A stretch of 64,000 nucleotides of DNA, taken from positions 2,481,001-2,545,000 of the forward strand of contig CP097899.1 of assembly GCA_023639215.1 (NCBI GenBank). The letters run 5' to 3'. The first letter of the stretch is position 1, and the number at the start of each line of letters is the position of its first letter. Position numbers and translations under genes: made by a program. This document shows, one piece after another, positions 36,748 to 46,090 of this stretch. Origin of the DNA: Candidatus Pristimantibacillus lignocellulolyticus (lineage in GTDB: Bacteria > Bacillota > Bacilli > Paenibacillales > Paenibacillaceae). Under the pieces are notes generated by a model. It made no database searches and was not told the DNA's origin. It saw only the letters and a program-made list of their open reading frames with translations.

Positions 36748-37056
36748 TTATCCACATATTAACATTATGGTGTTAATAACTTCCATAAATACAATGATAT
36801 TAAAGGATTTGTAAAAGATGAATAAAATGATTGTGTGTATAAAGTTTTCAATAATAAATAGTGGATATTGTGGATAATGTGGATAACTACTGTTAATAAC
36901 ATCCAATTTATAGGGTGATCCTCAACGATCCCAATAGAAAAGCATTTATTTCATAGCATTAATGACTGAATTGACTAACAATTTATACACCGTTGTTGAT
37001 AAGTATGTTGATAACTTTAATTGAAAAATTATAGAAAATAGTACAAATTATTAACA
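36748..37056. other. DnaA-box cluster
   Basis: Matches to TTATNCACA / TGTGNATAA: perfect at 36748-36756 (TTATCCACA), 36834-36842 (TGTGTATAA), 36869-36877 and 36878-36886 (two abutting TGTGGATAA). The abutting pair is preceded by AGTGGATAT (36860-36868). Single-mismatch boxes are at 36771, 36891, 36983, 36994, 37006 and 37048. The region is very AT-rich and gene-free. No dnaA, dnaN or rpmH is nearby, so it is not oriC; a DnaA-titrating or DnaA-regulated site is likelier. Confidence 0.7.
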
Positions 37057-37106
37057 ATACATAATATGATAGGTGAATAATAGAAACTTTATAAGGGGGA
37101 AACCCG

Positions 37107-38747
37107 ATGTATAAATTACTAATTGTTGATGATGAACCTGAAGTTACAGAAGGGTTACAAGAAGGAATCGATTGGGAAAGTTATCGTATCAGTTCCGTAC
37201 ATACTGCAATTAACGGCAAGGATGCGATTGAATTGTTCGATCGTATAGAGCCAGATATTGTAGTAACAGACATTAGTATGCCGTTTATGAATGGATTACA
37301 ACTAACTGAATGGCTCAAACAACATTTCCCTATCACCAAAGTTATTATTATTTCAGGTTATGATGATTTCCAATATGCGAAACAAGCGATACACCTACAA
37401 GTAGAAGAATACTTACTAAAACCATTTTCTAATGCACAATTAATAGAAGCAATTACTAAAGTGATTGCGACAATTGATCAAGAGCGTGAAGCAGTTTTGA
37501 ATATGAAAACGTTGCAAGACCATTATCGAATTAGTTTACCTGTTATTCGCGAAAAATTTTTAATTTCATTAATGACGCGTCGATTGCCACTTCATCTGAT
37601 CGAGCAGCGAGCTGAAAAGTACAATTTGAACTTGCAAGGTAAAGGATACATTATTTCATTAATTTCGATTAATCATGATAATAACGACATAGATGATGAA
37701 CCTAGTCTATCACTTGTTGATTCTAATGATATAGATTTAAAGTTGTTTGCCGTAACAAATGTTGCAACTGAGCTATGGCAAAATGAGCAATTAGGAAATA
37801 TATTTGTACATCAAGATGAAGTCGTATTATTGACGATAGATCAGGTTGGTGATCCGCATGAGAAAATGATTGAAACCGTCAATACATTGCAACGAATACT
37901 ACAAAGCATTCAGAAATATTTACGGATGTCTGCGATTATTAGTGTAGGTACCTATACAACTTCTCTTGATCAATTGAAACATGGATATGATTCAGCACGC
38001 TCAGCATTAGATTATCGTCGAATTATTGAACATAACTCGATTATATGTATTGATGATATTGAGAAAAACGTACAGACGCGATTGTATTTTGATGATTATA
38101 AGGAACAACAATTTATTCGTGCAATTAAGCTCGGTACAGAACGTGAATTACAACAAGCAATCTCAGTAATCGTTGATGAGATTGAACATACGCAGGCAAC
38201 TGTCAATGAATACGAACAATATTTTCTTGAAATTATTACGGCAGTTCATCGCTTAATGAAGTCGCTCGACGCATCGTTTGGAGGACAATGGACTGAAGGT
38301 AGTAGTTTGCTGTTACAATATCAAAGTTTGAAAAGTCTAGAGGAAACAAAATTATGGTTCTCTGACTTATGCCATAATCTGCATCAAAATATAGCTAGTA
38401 CTAGACAAAATACATCACAAAAACTAGTTGAAGAAGCGATTCATTATACAAAAGAACACTATATGCAAACAGATCTTTCTATTGCTACATTATGTCTCCA
38501 ACTACATATTAGTCCCGGCTATTTCAGTGGATTATTTAAGAAAGCTACGCAATTAACATATGGTGCATATCTACTTAAAGTAAGAATGGAAACGGCACAA
38601 CAATTATTGAGCACGACAGATCTAAAATCTTTTGAAATCGCTGACAAAGTTGGGTTCTCTGATCCGAACTATTTTAGTCTAACATTCAAAAAATATACAG
38701 GAGTCTCCGCCAAAGATTATCGTAATGCTCTATTGAGAAAGGATTAG
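37107..38747 (+). CDS. YesN-family response regulator (REC + AraC HTH)
   Basis: A 546-residue regulator. The receiver domain opens with LLIVDDEPEVTEGLQEG and has phospho-acceptor Asp55 in VVTDISMPF; the AraC double HTH at about 445-545 has IATLCLQLHISPGYFSGLFK and YTGVSAKDYRN. A GGGGGAA site precedes the ATG. It is the first gene of a four-gene unit with a kinase and two sugar-binding proteins. The DnaA-box cluster lies in its upstream region. Confidence 0.9.
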   Translation: MYKLLIVDDEPEVTEGLQEGIDWESYRISSVHTAINGKDAIELFDRIEPDIVVTDISMPFMNGLQLTEWLKQHFPITKVIIISGYDDFQYAKQAIHLQVEEYLLKPFSNAQLIEAITKVIATIDQEREAVLNMKTLQDHYRISLPVIREKFLISLMTRRLPLHLIEQRAEKYNLNLQGKGYIISLISINHDNNDIDDEPSLSLVDSNDIDLKLFAVTNVATELWQNEQLGNIFVHQDEVVLLTIDQVGDPHEKMIETVNTLQRILQSIQKYLRMSAIISVGTYTTSLDQLKHGYDSARSALDYRRIIEHNSIICIDDIEKNVQTRLYFDDYKEQQFIRAIKLGTERELQQAISVIVDEIEHTQATVNEYEQYFLEIITAVHRLMKSLDASFGGQWTEGSSLLLQYQSLKSLEETKLWFSDLCHNLHQNIASTRQNTSQKLVEEAIHYTKEHYMQTDLSIATLCLQLHISPGYFSGLFKKATQLTYGAYLLKVRMETAQQLLSTTDLKSFEIADKVGFSDPNYFSLTFKKYTGVSAKDYRNALLRKD

Positions 38748-38750
38748 ATT

Positions 38751-40514
38751 ATGAAGCGACGGAGTATTCAATTCATTCTAACTGTAGCGTTCTCTTTGTT
38801 CTCAGTATTCATCATTACTACGATCAGCTTGACATTATATAGTCAGTTTTCATCAAATACGAAGGAAAATGCTAGTCGTAATGCACAGCAAATCATTGAT
38901 CAAGTAAGTTATAATCTAGCAGACTATATAGAATCTACAATGGATTTATATCATATGCTACATCACACAATAAGCTCTAGTGAAGAAGGAATGCAAAGCG
39001 ATGAGCTATGGAAATTACAATCGATGATTTCTTCGAGATCTGATGTCGTATCGCTTACCTTAGTTGATTTGTACGGAAAACCCATCGCATTATTACCTAA
39101 TGTTAGTTTGAAAGAATCATTAATTGTGAAAGATGAATCATGGTTCAAAACGGCAGTAGAAAAGGATGGATATTTGTCTATTTCAGTGCCTCATGTACAA
39201 AATTTATATTCTCAAAAATATGAATGGGTCGTTTCACTTAGCAAGACCATTACATTCATGAAAAATGGTCAGTTAGAGCAAGGAGTATTGCTGTTAGATG
39301 TGAATTTCAAACGTATTCAAGAACTATCGGAGCGAGTAAGCTTAGGGAAAAGTGGCTATGCCTACATTATTGAGGAGTCTGGTGGTAATATTGTTTATCA
39401 CCCACAAATCGAGATTATCTATGCTGATTTGAAGCAAGAAAATGTTGAACTTGCACTAAAGCAAACGTATGGTAGTTTTATTGATCAGTCTGGGCCCAGG
39501 GCTAAGATGATCAGTATTCAATCTATTAGTAATGTTGGCTGGAAAGTTGTCGGCATCTCTTACATGGACGAGCTAGCGTTAACGAATGCAGATCTGAGTA
39601 TTGCATTAATAAAAATTTTAATTGCACTTGCCATCATTCTGTTGCTGGTGTCTAATCTAATCTCGCGCCAAATATCTAAACCAATCAAAAAACTAGAAGT
39701 AACGATGAGAGGTATTGAACGTGGAGAGTTTAATGTTGCTGCCAAAAGTGATGGTCCACTGGAAATTAAAAACTTAGGGGATCGTTACAATATTATGCTA
39801 GGCACGATTAGAACGTTAATGAACAAAATTGTCTCGGAGCAAGAAAGTAAACGGAAATATGAATTAGATGCTTTGCAAGCACAGATCAATCCTCATTTCT
39901 TATACAATACGCTTAATACTGTCGTTCGAATGATTAGTTCGAAACGTAATGAGGATGCCGTCACGATGATTACTGCATTGTCTAAATTGTTCCGTATTAG
40001 TCTTAGTAAAGGCGAAAGCTTGATACTAATTTCGGAAGAAGTTGAACATGTACGAAATTACCTCATTATTCAACAGATGCGATTCAAAAATAAATTCGAC
40101 TTCCAATTCCGAATCGATGAACGAGCACTCGGCTACATTTCGTTAAAGTTAATATTACAACCGTTAGTGGAAAATGCACTAGAGTATGGTATTGAACCAA
40201 GTGTAGACAAGGGTCAAATCGAGGTTGTAGTAAGTCTCAACGATAAGGATCAGATCGAAATTATCGTTAGAGATAATGGGGTTGGAATAAGTGAGCATCA
40301 GCTTAAAGAGATTAATGCAGGCACTTATCATAGCAGTTCAGGTTCAGGGGTTGGACTTAAAAATGTGAACGAGCGAATTAAGTTATACTTTGGCGAGCAA
40401 TATGGCCTTTTAGTTGAAAGTGAATTAGAGGAAGGAACGACAGTCTATATTACATTCCCGGCATTAATTCTTTCATCTACTGTAAAGGAGGAAGATCCGT
40501 ATGCACAATCGTAA
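38751..40514 (+). CDS. YesM-family sensor histidine kinase with extracellular Cache-like domain
   Basis: A 587-residue kinase. TM1 is about 8-30, an extracellular Cache-like sensor 40-270 (LTLVDLYGKPI, WFKTAVEKDGYLSISVPH, GKSGYAYIIEESG), TM2 about 283-302 and HAMP about 303-360. Phospho-His382 is in QINPHFLYN, and the ATPase domain has VENALEYG and DNGVG. It follows the regulator by 3 bp and overlaps the next gene by 14 bp. Confidence 0.92.
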   Translation: MKRRSIQFILTVAFSLFSVFIITTISLTLYSQFSSNTKENASRNAQQIIDQVSYNLADYIESTMDLYHMLHHTISSSEEGMQSDELWKLQSMISSRSDVVSLTLVDLYGKPIALLPNVSLKESLIVKDESWFKTAVEKDGYLSISVPHVQNLYSQKYEWVVSLSKTITFMKNGQLEQGVLLLDVNFKRIQELSERVSLGKSGYAYIIEESGGNIVYHPQIEIIYADLKQENVELALKQTYGSFIDQSGPRAKMISIQSISNVGWKVVGISYMDELALTNADLSIALIKILIALAIILLLVSNLISRQISKPIKKLEVTMRGIERGEFNVAAKSDGPLEIKNLGDRYNIMLGTIRTLMNKIVSEQESKRKYELDALQAQINPHFLYNTLNTVVRMISSKRNEDAVTMITALSKLFRISLSKGESLILISEEVEHVRNYLIIQQMRFKNKFDFQFRIDERALGYISLKLILQPLVENALEYGIEPSVDKGQIEVVVSLNDKDQIEIIVRDNGVGISEHQLKEINAGTYHSSSGSGVGLKNVNERIKLYFGEQYGLLVESELEEGTTVYITFPALILSSTVKEEDPYAQS

Positions 40515-41484
40515 AGAATGGCTAATTGTGTTGGTCGGTGTGCTTATTTGTGGGGCATTAATTTATTCTGCATTTCATCCAAGTAAACCAGATCGTGTAG
40601 CAGTTAACCATCAGAAAAATATTGCAGTGTTGCTACGATCCTCCACAGATGATTATTGGAATTATGTACGAAAAGGTGCGGATAATGCGGCATTAGAATA
40701 TGATGTCACCTTGCAGTTACACTTTCCTGAAAATGACGGAGATATAGCAGGTCAGATAAGAATTGCTCATACAATATTAGCTTCTAACCCTGATGCGATC
40801 ATTATTGCTGCGAATAGCGATAAGGAATTTGCAGAAGTTCTTGAGGAAGCCAATCGCCGCCGGATCCCCGTTATTGCTGTAGATAGTAAATTAACGAGTG
40901 GTGTCACGACGACATACATCGGGTCTGATAATGAAGCATATGGACAAGAAGCGATGAAAGAAATGGCGAAATTATTGAACTATAAAGGTAATCTTCTAGT
41001 TGTAGACTATACGCATGCTGGAATTAACGGTGAAGCAAGGGAACAAGGCGTATATGAAGAACTGAAAAATTATAATGATATTAATGTTGTTAGTACGGTT
41101 GTATGTACGAATGATGTTGATCAATGTAAGCAAATCGTCAAAAAAAATATTAAAGAGCATGAAGTTGACGGGATATTAGCGTTAATGACGACTAGCTCTA
41201 TTAGTTCCGCGTTAGCGTTGAAGGAATTGAACGCTTCGAACGATATTAAAATGGTAGGTTTTGATAGTTCTATTCAGTTATTAGAATTATTGCAAGAAGG
41301 CCAGATGGAATCATTATTTGTGCAAAATGCGTTCTCGCTTGGTTATTTGTCCGTTCAATATGCTGTGCAAGCTGCAGATGGTCAGAATCTCTCCTCGTCT
41401 TATCTTAGAGATATGACGATTGTTAATAAAGATAATATGTTTTGGTTGAAAAATCAGAAGCTACTCTATCCTGTCGTACATTAA
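40501..41484 (+). CDS. membrane-anchored periplasmic-type sugar-binding protein (sensor partner)
   Basis: A 327-residue protein of the LacI-like sugar-binding fold (Peripla_BP_4 type). LLRSSTDDYWNYVRKGADNAA, PDAIIIAANSDKEFAE, VIAVDSKL and TYIGSDNEAYGQEA are typical. The N-terminal helix (about 7-25) lacks a lipobox, so it is probably an uncleaved anchor. Such anchored binding proteins encoded with LytS/YesM-type kinases act as ligand sensors (for example XylFII in Clostridium). The overlap with the kinase gene supports this. Confidence 0.85.
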   Translation: MHNRKEWLIVLVGVLICGALIYSAFHPSKPDRVAVNHQKNIAVLLRSSTDDYWNYVRKGADNAALEYDVTLQLHFPENDGDIAGQIRIAHTILASNPDAIIIAANSDKEFAEVLEEANRRRIPVIAVDSKLTSGVTTTYIGSDNEAYGQEAMKEMAKLLNYKGNLLVVDYTHAGINGEAREQGVYEELKNYNDINVVSTVVCTNDVDQCKQIVKKNIKEHEVDGILALMTTSSISSALALKELNASNDIKMVGFDSSIQLLELLQEGQMESLFVQNAFSLGYLSVQYAVQAADGQNLSSSYLRDMTIVNKDNMFWLKNQKLLYPVVH

Positions 41485-41514
41485 TATAAATAAATCCTTT
41501 AGGAGCATAGAAAT

Positions 41515-42510
41515 ATGAAAAAGGTAGTTACTACTTTAGTAATTAGTGTTTTTGCAATAATTGCAGGTGCTTGCAGCAGTAATGAAGGGGGTGGAAATTC
41601 ACTACCCAAAACTGGTGTCGCTATTTTCATGTTTGATAACACCTTTATGAGTGGTGTTCGTAGTGCAATTACTTCTGCTGCAGAGGGGAAAATAGCTGTC
41701 GATATTGTAGATAGTAAAAATTCACAGACAAAAGAAAATGATAAAGTTGATCAATTTATCTCTAAGAAGATGAAAGCAATGGCGATCAATCCCGTTGATC
41801 GTACAGCAGCGGGGATCATTATCGATAAAGCGAAAAAAGCAAATATCCCAGTAGTATTTATTAATCGTGAACCGTTAGCAGCCGATCTTGCTAAATGGGA
41901 TAAAGCATTTTTTGTAGGTGCGAAAGCAGAAGAGTCAGGCACAATGGAAGGCGAAATTCTTGTGGAATACTGGAAAGCGAACGCTAGTATGGACAAAAAT
42001 GGTGACGGCATTTTGCAATATGTAATGTTGAAAGGTGAACCAGGGCATCAGGATACAGAGCTACGCACAAAATTTTCTGTAATAGCGATTGAAGAAGCAG
42101 GTATTAAAGTTGAATTGCTTGCAGTGGATATCGCAATGTGGGATCGAGTGAAATCTCAAGAAAAAATGGCAGGATTTCTTGCAGATCATGGAGATAAGAT
42201 CGAAGCCGTTATTGCTAACAACGATGATATGGCCCTTGGTGCAATCGAAGCATTGAAAGCTGAAGGATATTTCAAAGATGGTAAGTTTATGCCTGTAGTA
42301 GGTGTCGATGCTACAGAACCAGCTATGCAAGCGTTGAAAGAGGGAACATTACTTGGAACTGTACTAAACGATGCTGTTAATCAAGGTAAAGCAACAGTAC
42401 AATTGATGTCTGTTCTCGCAGATGGGGGAACGCCAACTAATGAAAATATAGGTTACGACATTACAGATGGTAAATATGTATGGATCCCCTACCAGAAAGT
42501 AACGCAGTAA
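41515..42510 (+). CDS. mglB: MglB-like galactose/glucose-binding lipoprotein
   Basis: A 331-residue binding protein with lipobox AGAC (Cys20). GVAIFMFDNTFMSGVRSAI, INPVDRTAAGIIIDKA, the calcium-binding loop DKNGDGILQ (160-168), GEPGHQDTELR, ANNDDMALGAIEAL and VVGVDATEPAMQA follow E. coli MglB closely. It normally feeds the MglA ATPase and MglC permease, but those genes are absent downstream. AGGAG precedes the ATG. It may serve a transporter encoded elsewhere or work with the upstream sensor. Confidence 0.9.
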   Translation: MKKVVTTLVISVFAIIAGACSSNEGGGNSLPKTGVAIFMFDNTFMSGVRSAITSAAEGKIAVDIVDSKNSQTKENDKVDQFISKKMKAMAINPVDRTAAGIIIDKAKKANIPVVFINREPLAADLAKWDKAFFVGAKAEESGTMEGEILVEYWKANASMDKNGDGILQYVMLKGEPGHQDTELRTKFSVIAIEEAGIKVELLAVDIAMWDRVKSQEKMAGFLADHGDKIEAVIANNDDMALGAIEALKAEGYFKDGKFMPVVGVDATEPAMQALKEGTLLGTVLNDAVNQGKATVQLMSVLADGGTPTNENIGYDITDGKYVWIPYQKVTQ

Positions 42511-42572
42511 CTATGTACGGATTCATATCAGAAAGTGTAGTAGTGCTTATGAATGATCCCCTACCAGATAGT
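42483..42572 (+). repeat. short direct repeat at the 3' end of mglB
   Basis: GATCCCCTACCAGAAAGT (42483-42500, coding) recurs as GATCCCCTACCAGATAGT (42555-42572, non-coding) with 17 of 18 identities. A CAGAAAGT between them is also repeated. It looks like a scar of a partial duplication. Confidence 0.65.
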
Positions 42573-42610
42573 GGTTTCGTGGCATGGTGGGTATATTGCA
42601 GTTAATGAGT

Positions 42611-42636
42611 AGGGCAGAATGCTGCCCTTTCTTTTA
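42611..42636 (+). terminator. intrinsic terminator after mglB
   Basis: AGGGCAG (42611-42617) pairs with CTGCCCT (42622-42628), followed by TTCTTTT. The remaining space to 42932 is AT-rich and holds promoter sequence for the next gene; nothing else was seen. Confidence 0.8.
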
Positions 42637-42932
42637 CATGTATGTATTTCATGATTAAGCTAACATCTTCATCTAAATTGTTTAATATTGATGTTCCTCT
42701 TCAAAAATGTGGATTTTTTTGTTTATATTATTAAAAGTTAACGATATAATATATCCAGATAAACGTTTCATTCCCCATGATGTTCAATTCATTACGTTTT
42801 TCCCCTCTTCGTATTAGCTCATATCAGATCTCTTATTTTTTCAAAATGTGAAAGAACCCAGCTCTTGTAACAGATGTAATGCAGTCGAAGAAAGTTAAAA
42901 GTTATGATCATAGTAAGAAGGGAGCGCTATTA

Positions 42933-43592
42933 TTGTATAGTCATATTCTTATTGTGGATGACCATCCAGCGGTAGGGATTGGTACGAAAGATATGATAGA
43001 ACGTAATATGCGAGTAAGAGTTAGTTATGTTCAATCTGCCAAATTAGCGATTGAGATGATTAGTAGACAACGCATCGATATTGTAATATGTGATTGGCAG
43101 ATGCCAGTGATGAATGGCATTGAATTATGTAGTATTTTGAAAGACAAGCAACCTGATGTGAAAGTTATGATGTATTCTGGATATGAGTTGGAGCCGCATT
43201 TCAATGAAATGATGGATGCAAGGGTAAATGGATTTGTAAGTAAATCTCGTTCTAGTGATGAACTTATTCAATCCATACAAAGCATGATCGAAGGTAACGC
43301 TATTATTCCAATAGATTTGTTACAAAGATTACGCAGTATGGATTTACGAGCTTTACAAAAAATGATGCAGAGGCAAAATTCGTATATAACAGATAAGGAA
43401 AAGGAACTTTTAGAGGCAATTTCACATGGTCATAGCAATAGAGAGCTGGCTGACAAATTCCATATTAGTCAACGCGGTGTAGAATATCAATTGAGTAACT
43501 TATTCAAGAAGTTACAAGTTCGTTCTCGTGCGAAAGCTATTACAGTAGCTATTGAGCTAGGGTATATTCCAGCAAAAACGTTGAAAAGTTAA
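42933..43592 (+). CDS. ComA-like NarL-family response regulator
   Basis: A 219-residue regulator. The receiver domain opens ILIVDDHPAVGIGTKDMIE with phospho-acceptor Asp54 in ICDWQMP, then MMYSGYELEPHFNEMMDA. The C-terminal LuxR-type HTH has SNRELADKFHISQRGVEYQL and FKKLQVRSRAKAI. Several stretches track B. subtilis ComA (VDDHPAV, the GYE-then-F segment, SxRxxEYxL). TTG 42933 behind AAGGGAGC was chosen over an ATG at 42879 that has no SD. No partner kinase is adjacent. Confidence 0.82.
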   Translation: MYSHILIVDDHPAVGIGTKDMIERNMRVRVSYVQSAKLAIEMISRQRIDIVICDWQMPVMNGIELCSILKDKQPDVKVMMYSGYELEPHFNEMMDARVNGFVSKSRSSDELIQSIQSMIEGNAIIPIDLLQRLRSMDLRALQKMMQRQNSYITDKEKELLEAISHGHSNRELADKFHISQRGVEYQLSNLFKKLQVRSRAKAITVAIELGYIPAKTLKS

Positions 43593-43654
43593 GATATATC
43601 ATGAATGCTAACTAATAACATTAATGCAATCATGAATGCTATTGTGAAATCTAT

Positions 43655-43712
43655 CAAAAAAAAGAAGCTGTTCGCACGTTAGATTTCTCTTTAGTGGAAT
43701 AGCTTCTTTTAT
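43655..43712. terminator. intrinsic terminator
   Basis: AAAAGAAGCTGTTC (about 43660-43673) pairs with GAATAGCTTCTTTT (43697-43710) with one mismatch and is flanked by A and T runs; it can serve the ComA-like gene and the convergent ABC-F gene. Confidence 0.75.
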
Positions 43713-43819
43713 GTTGTTAGCATCTTATAGTTGGAGCACGAAGTCAAAATGACATTGCTCATAGGCGGAGATAAAATTAAATGACTCTGCTCATCTACGT
43801 CGATATAGAAAAGTGCAGC

Positions 43820-45757
43820 TTAAGCCATAACATCTTCCCATTGCTCATAGCAAGTATCAAGAGTTGCTTTACGATTAGCTATCTCTGTTTGAATCTCTTG
43901 AATACGCATATAGTCGTTAAAGATGGCTGGATCTGTCAGTTTAACTTCCCAGTCAGCTATCTCTTGCTCTAATTCGGCAATTTGTTGCTCTAATTGTTCT
44001 AATTTACGTTGTTTACTGCGCTCTTCACGTTTCTGCTGCTTCTCAGCCTCATAGGATAGGACAGGGGATGCTGTCACTTGCTGTTGAACTGAGTTTTTAT
44101 TGTTTTGTAATTTGGCAGCTTCAAGACGAGCTTCTTCCATTTCGAGTTTTTTCTCCAGCATATCGTCATAATTTCCCAGGAAATAGCTGGCACCTTGTGC
44201 GGATAGTTCGACAATTCGCTCAGACATCTTGTTCAGGAAATAACGGTCATGCGAGATAAAAAGTAATGTTCCTTCATAATCAAATAATGCTGACTCCAAT
44301 ACTTCTTTACTGAATAGATCCAAATGGTTCGTAGGCTCATCGAGAATTAGGAAGTTAGCTTGAGCTAACATTAATTTAGATAATGAGACACGCGCTTTCT
44401 CGCCACCACTGAGTGATGAAATTTTCTTTAATACATCCTCACCACTGAATAAGAAGTTACCAAGTACTGTACGAATACGTGCTTCTTCCATATGAGGATA
44501 AGTACCCCATACTTCTTCTAATACAGTGTTATTGCCATTAAGTACATTATGTTCTTGATCATAGTAGCCAACTTTCACATGTGATCCGAATTGAATACTC
44601 CCTGTTGTAGGCTCTAATTGAGATACGAGTGTCTTTAATAATGTTGATTTGCCAATTCCGTTCGGTCCAACTAAAGCAACCATTTCACCACGTTGTAACT
44701 GGAAACTAATATCGCTGAAAAGCGGAGTAGCAGCATTAGGGAATTGCACAGATAGATGATTAACATTCAGTACTTCTTTCCCACTCATCCGCTCCACTTC
44801 AAAGGAGAACGACGCACGCTTCAAATCACCCATCGGCCGATCCAAACGATCCATCTTATCTAAAGATTTGCGACGGCTTTGTGCACGCTTTGTCGTGGAG
44901 GCACGTACAATATTTTTCTGAATAAACTGCTCCATTTTAGCGATTTCGTCTTGTTGTTTTTCGAAGTGTTTCAATTGAGTTTCGTACTCTGCTTCTTTAA
45001 TTTCAAGGTAACGACTGTAATTACCAGTATAGCGCTTCGCTTGGTGGCGCTCGATTTCTACAATCGTAGTCGTCATCGCATCAAGGAAGTAACGGTCATG
45101 TGAGACGACAACAATAGCACCATTATAAGAACGTAAGTATCCTTCTAGCCAAGTTAACGTCTCGATATCCAGATGGTTGGTAGGCTCATCGAGCATTAAT
45201 AGATCAGGTGCTTGAAGCAAAATTTTAGCTAATGCTAATCTTGTTTTTTGTCCACCGCTTAATGATGCGATAGGAGTATCAAGTTCGAAAGTTCCAAATC
45301 CCATACCGTGCAGGACACTATTAATTCGAGTATTAATCTCAAATCCACCATTAGCTTTATACCAATCTGAACGTTGTGCGTAACGTTCTAGCACCTCGTT
45401 ATAACGTTTCTCATTCTCGTGTAGATCAGGGTCTGCGATTTTTATCTCTAACTCACGTAATTCTTTCTCAGCGGCATAGAGATGAGCAAAAACCGTTTGC
45501 ATTTCTTCTATTATAGAAAGATGGGATTGTAATCCACTATTTTGCGCAAGATAGCCTAGCTTTGTTTCTTTCGCTTTGTGAATATCTCCACTTTCAAAAC
45601 TAATTTCGCCAGCGATGATTTTTAGTAACGTAGATTTTCCGGCGCCATTGACACCTACTAGTCCGATTTTGTCTCTTTCTAGTACTTGAACATTAATATT
45701 TGAAAGGATTGTATCAATCCCGTAGCTTTTTGTAATATTGGATACTTGCAGTAACAT
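43820..45757 (-). CDS. ydiF: ABC-F ATPase, YdiF-type
   Basis: A 645-residue soluble protein with two ABC domains and no membrane part. Domain 1 has GVNGAGKSTLLK and LSGGQKTRLALAK; domain 2 has GPNGIGKSTLLK and LSGGEKARVSLSK. Between them lies the linker with AQSRRKSLDKMDRL, typical of ribosome-binding ABC-F proteins; a charged coiled-coil C-terminus follows. ABC-F proteins act on the ribosome. Start 45757 follows GGAGGACAAGGA. Its position between tsaD and moaC matches ydiF of B. subtilis. Confidence 0.9.
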   Translation of the reverse strand: MLLQVSNITKSYGIDTILSNINVQVLERDKIGLVGVNGAGKSTLLKIIAGEISFESGDIHKAKETKLGYLAQNSGLQSHLSIIEEMQTVFAHLYAAEKELRELEIKIADPDLHENEKRYNEVLERYAQRSDWYKANGGFEINTRINSVLHGMGFGTFELDTPIASLSGGQKTRLALAKILLQAPDLLMLDEPTNHLDIETLTWLEGYLRSYNGAIVVVSHDRYFLDAMTTTIVEIERHQAKRYTGNYSRYLEIKEAEYETQLKHFEKQQDEIAKMEQFIQKNIVRASTTKRAQSRRKSLDKMDRLDRPMGDLKRASFSFEVERMSGKEVLNVNHLSVQFPNAATPLFSDISFQLQRGEMVALVGPNGIGKSTLLKTLVSQLEPTTGSIQFGSHVKVGYYDQEHNVLNGNNTVLEEVWGTYPHMEEARIRTVLGNFLFSGEDVLKKISSLSGGEKARVSLSKLMLAQANFLILDEPTNHLDLFSKEVLESALFDYEGTLLFISHDRYFLNKMSERIVELSAQGASYFLGNYDDMLEKKLEMEEARLEAAKLQNNKNSVQQQVTASPVLSYEAEKQQKREERSKQRKLEQLEQQIAELEQEIADWEVKLTDPAIFNDYMRIQEIQTEIANRKATLDTCYEQWEDVMA

Positions 45758-46017
45758 TCCTTGTCCTCCATCAAAATGTAGTGGTAGCAACTCGTATATA
45801 ACTACTATATAGTGTACCATAAGCATGTTATATATTGGCGTAACTTGTGTAACAATGGTACACTATTATCAAAAGTAGACTATTTTTCTTACCATAAAAG
45901 AATTTATTAATTTCCAGAGGAGAGCAAAGGACAAGTTCTATTTGGCGATAAAATACCTTATAGACGCGGGCGCTCATTCTTGAATTACCTCGGTTAGAGC
46001 ATTTCTTATATTGGAAT

Positions 46018-46083
46018 ATGCTTTCTATGCGACTTTTCATTGAAGAGAAGCAAAATGGAGAAGAAATGAAAAGTTTTAGGTGG
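46018..46083 (+). promoter_or_regulatory. recurrent structured 5' leader, copy E (5-FTHF cyclo-ligase gene)
   Basis: Stem a: TGCTTTC (46019-46025) with GAAGCA (46047-46052). Stem b: ACTTTTCATT (46032-46041) with AATGAAAAGT (46065-46074), 10 bp perfect. The SD is AGGTGG (46078-46083). The rest of 45758-46017 shows no gene. Confidence 0.68.
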
Positions 46084-46090
46084 TTAAACT

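Noticed and set aside
36748..37056. Chromosomal origin of replication
   Set aside because: DnaA boxes are present, but dnaA, dnaN, rpmH and other origin-flanking genes are absent; a secondary DnaA-box cluster fits better.
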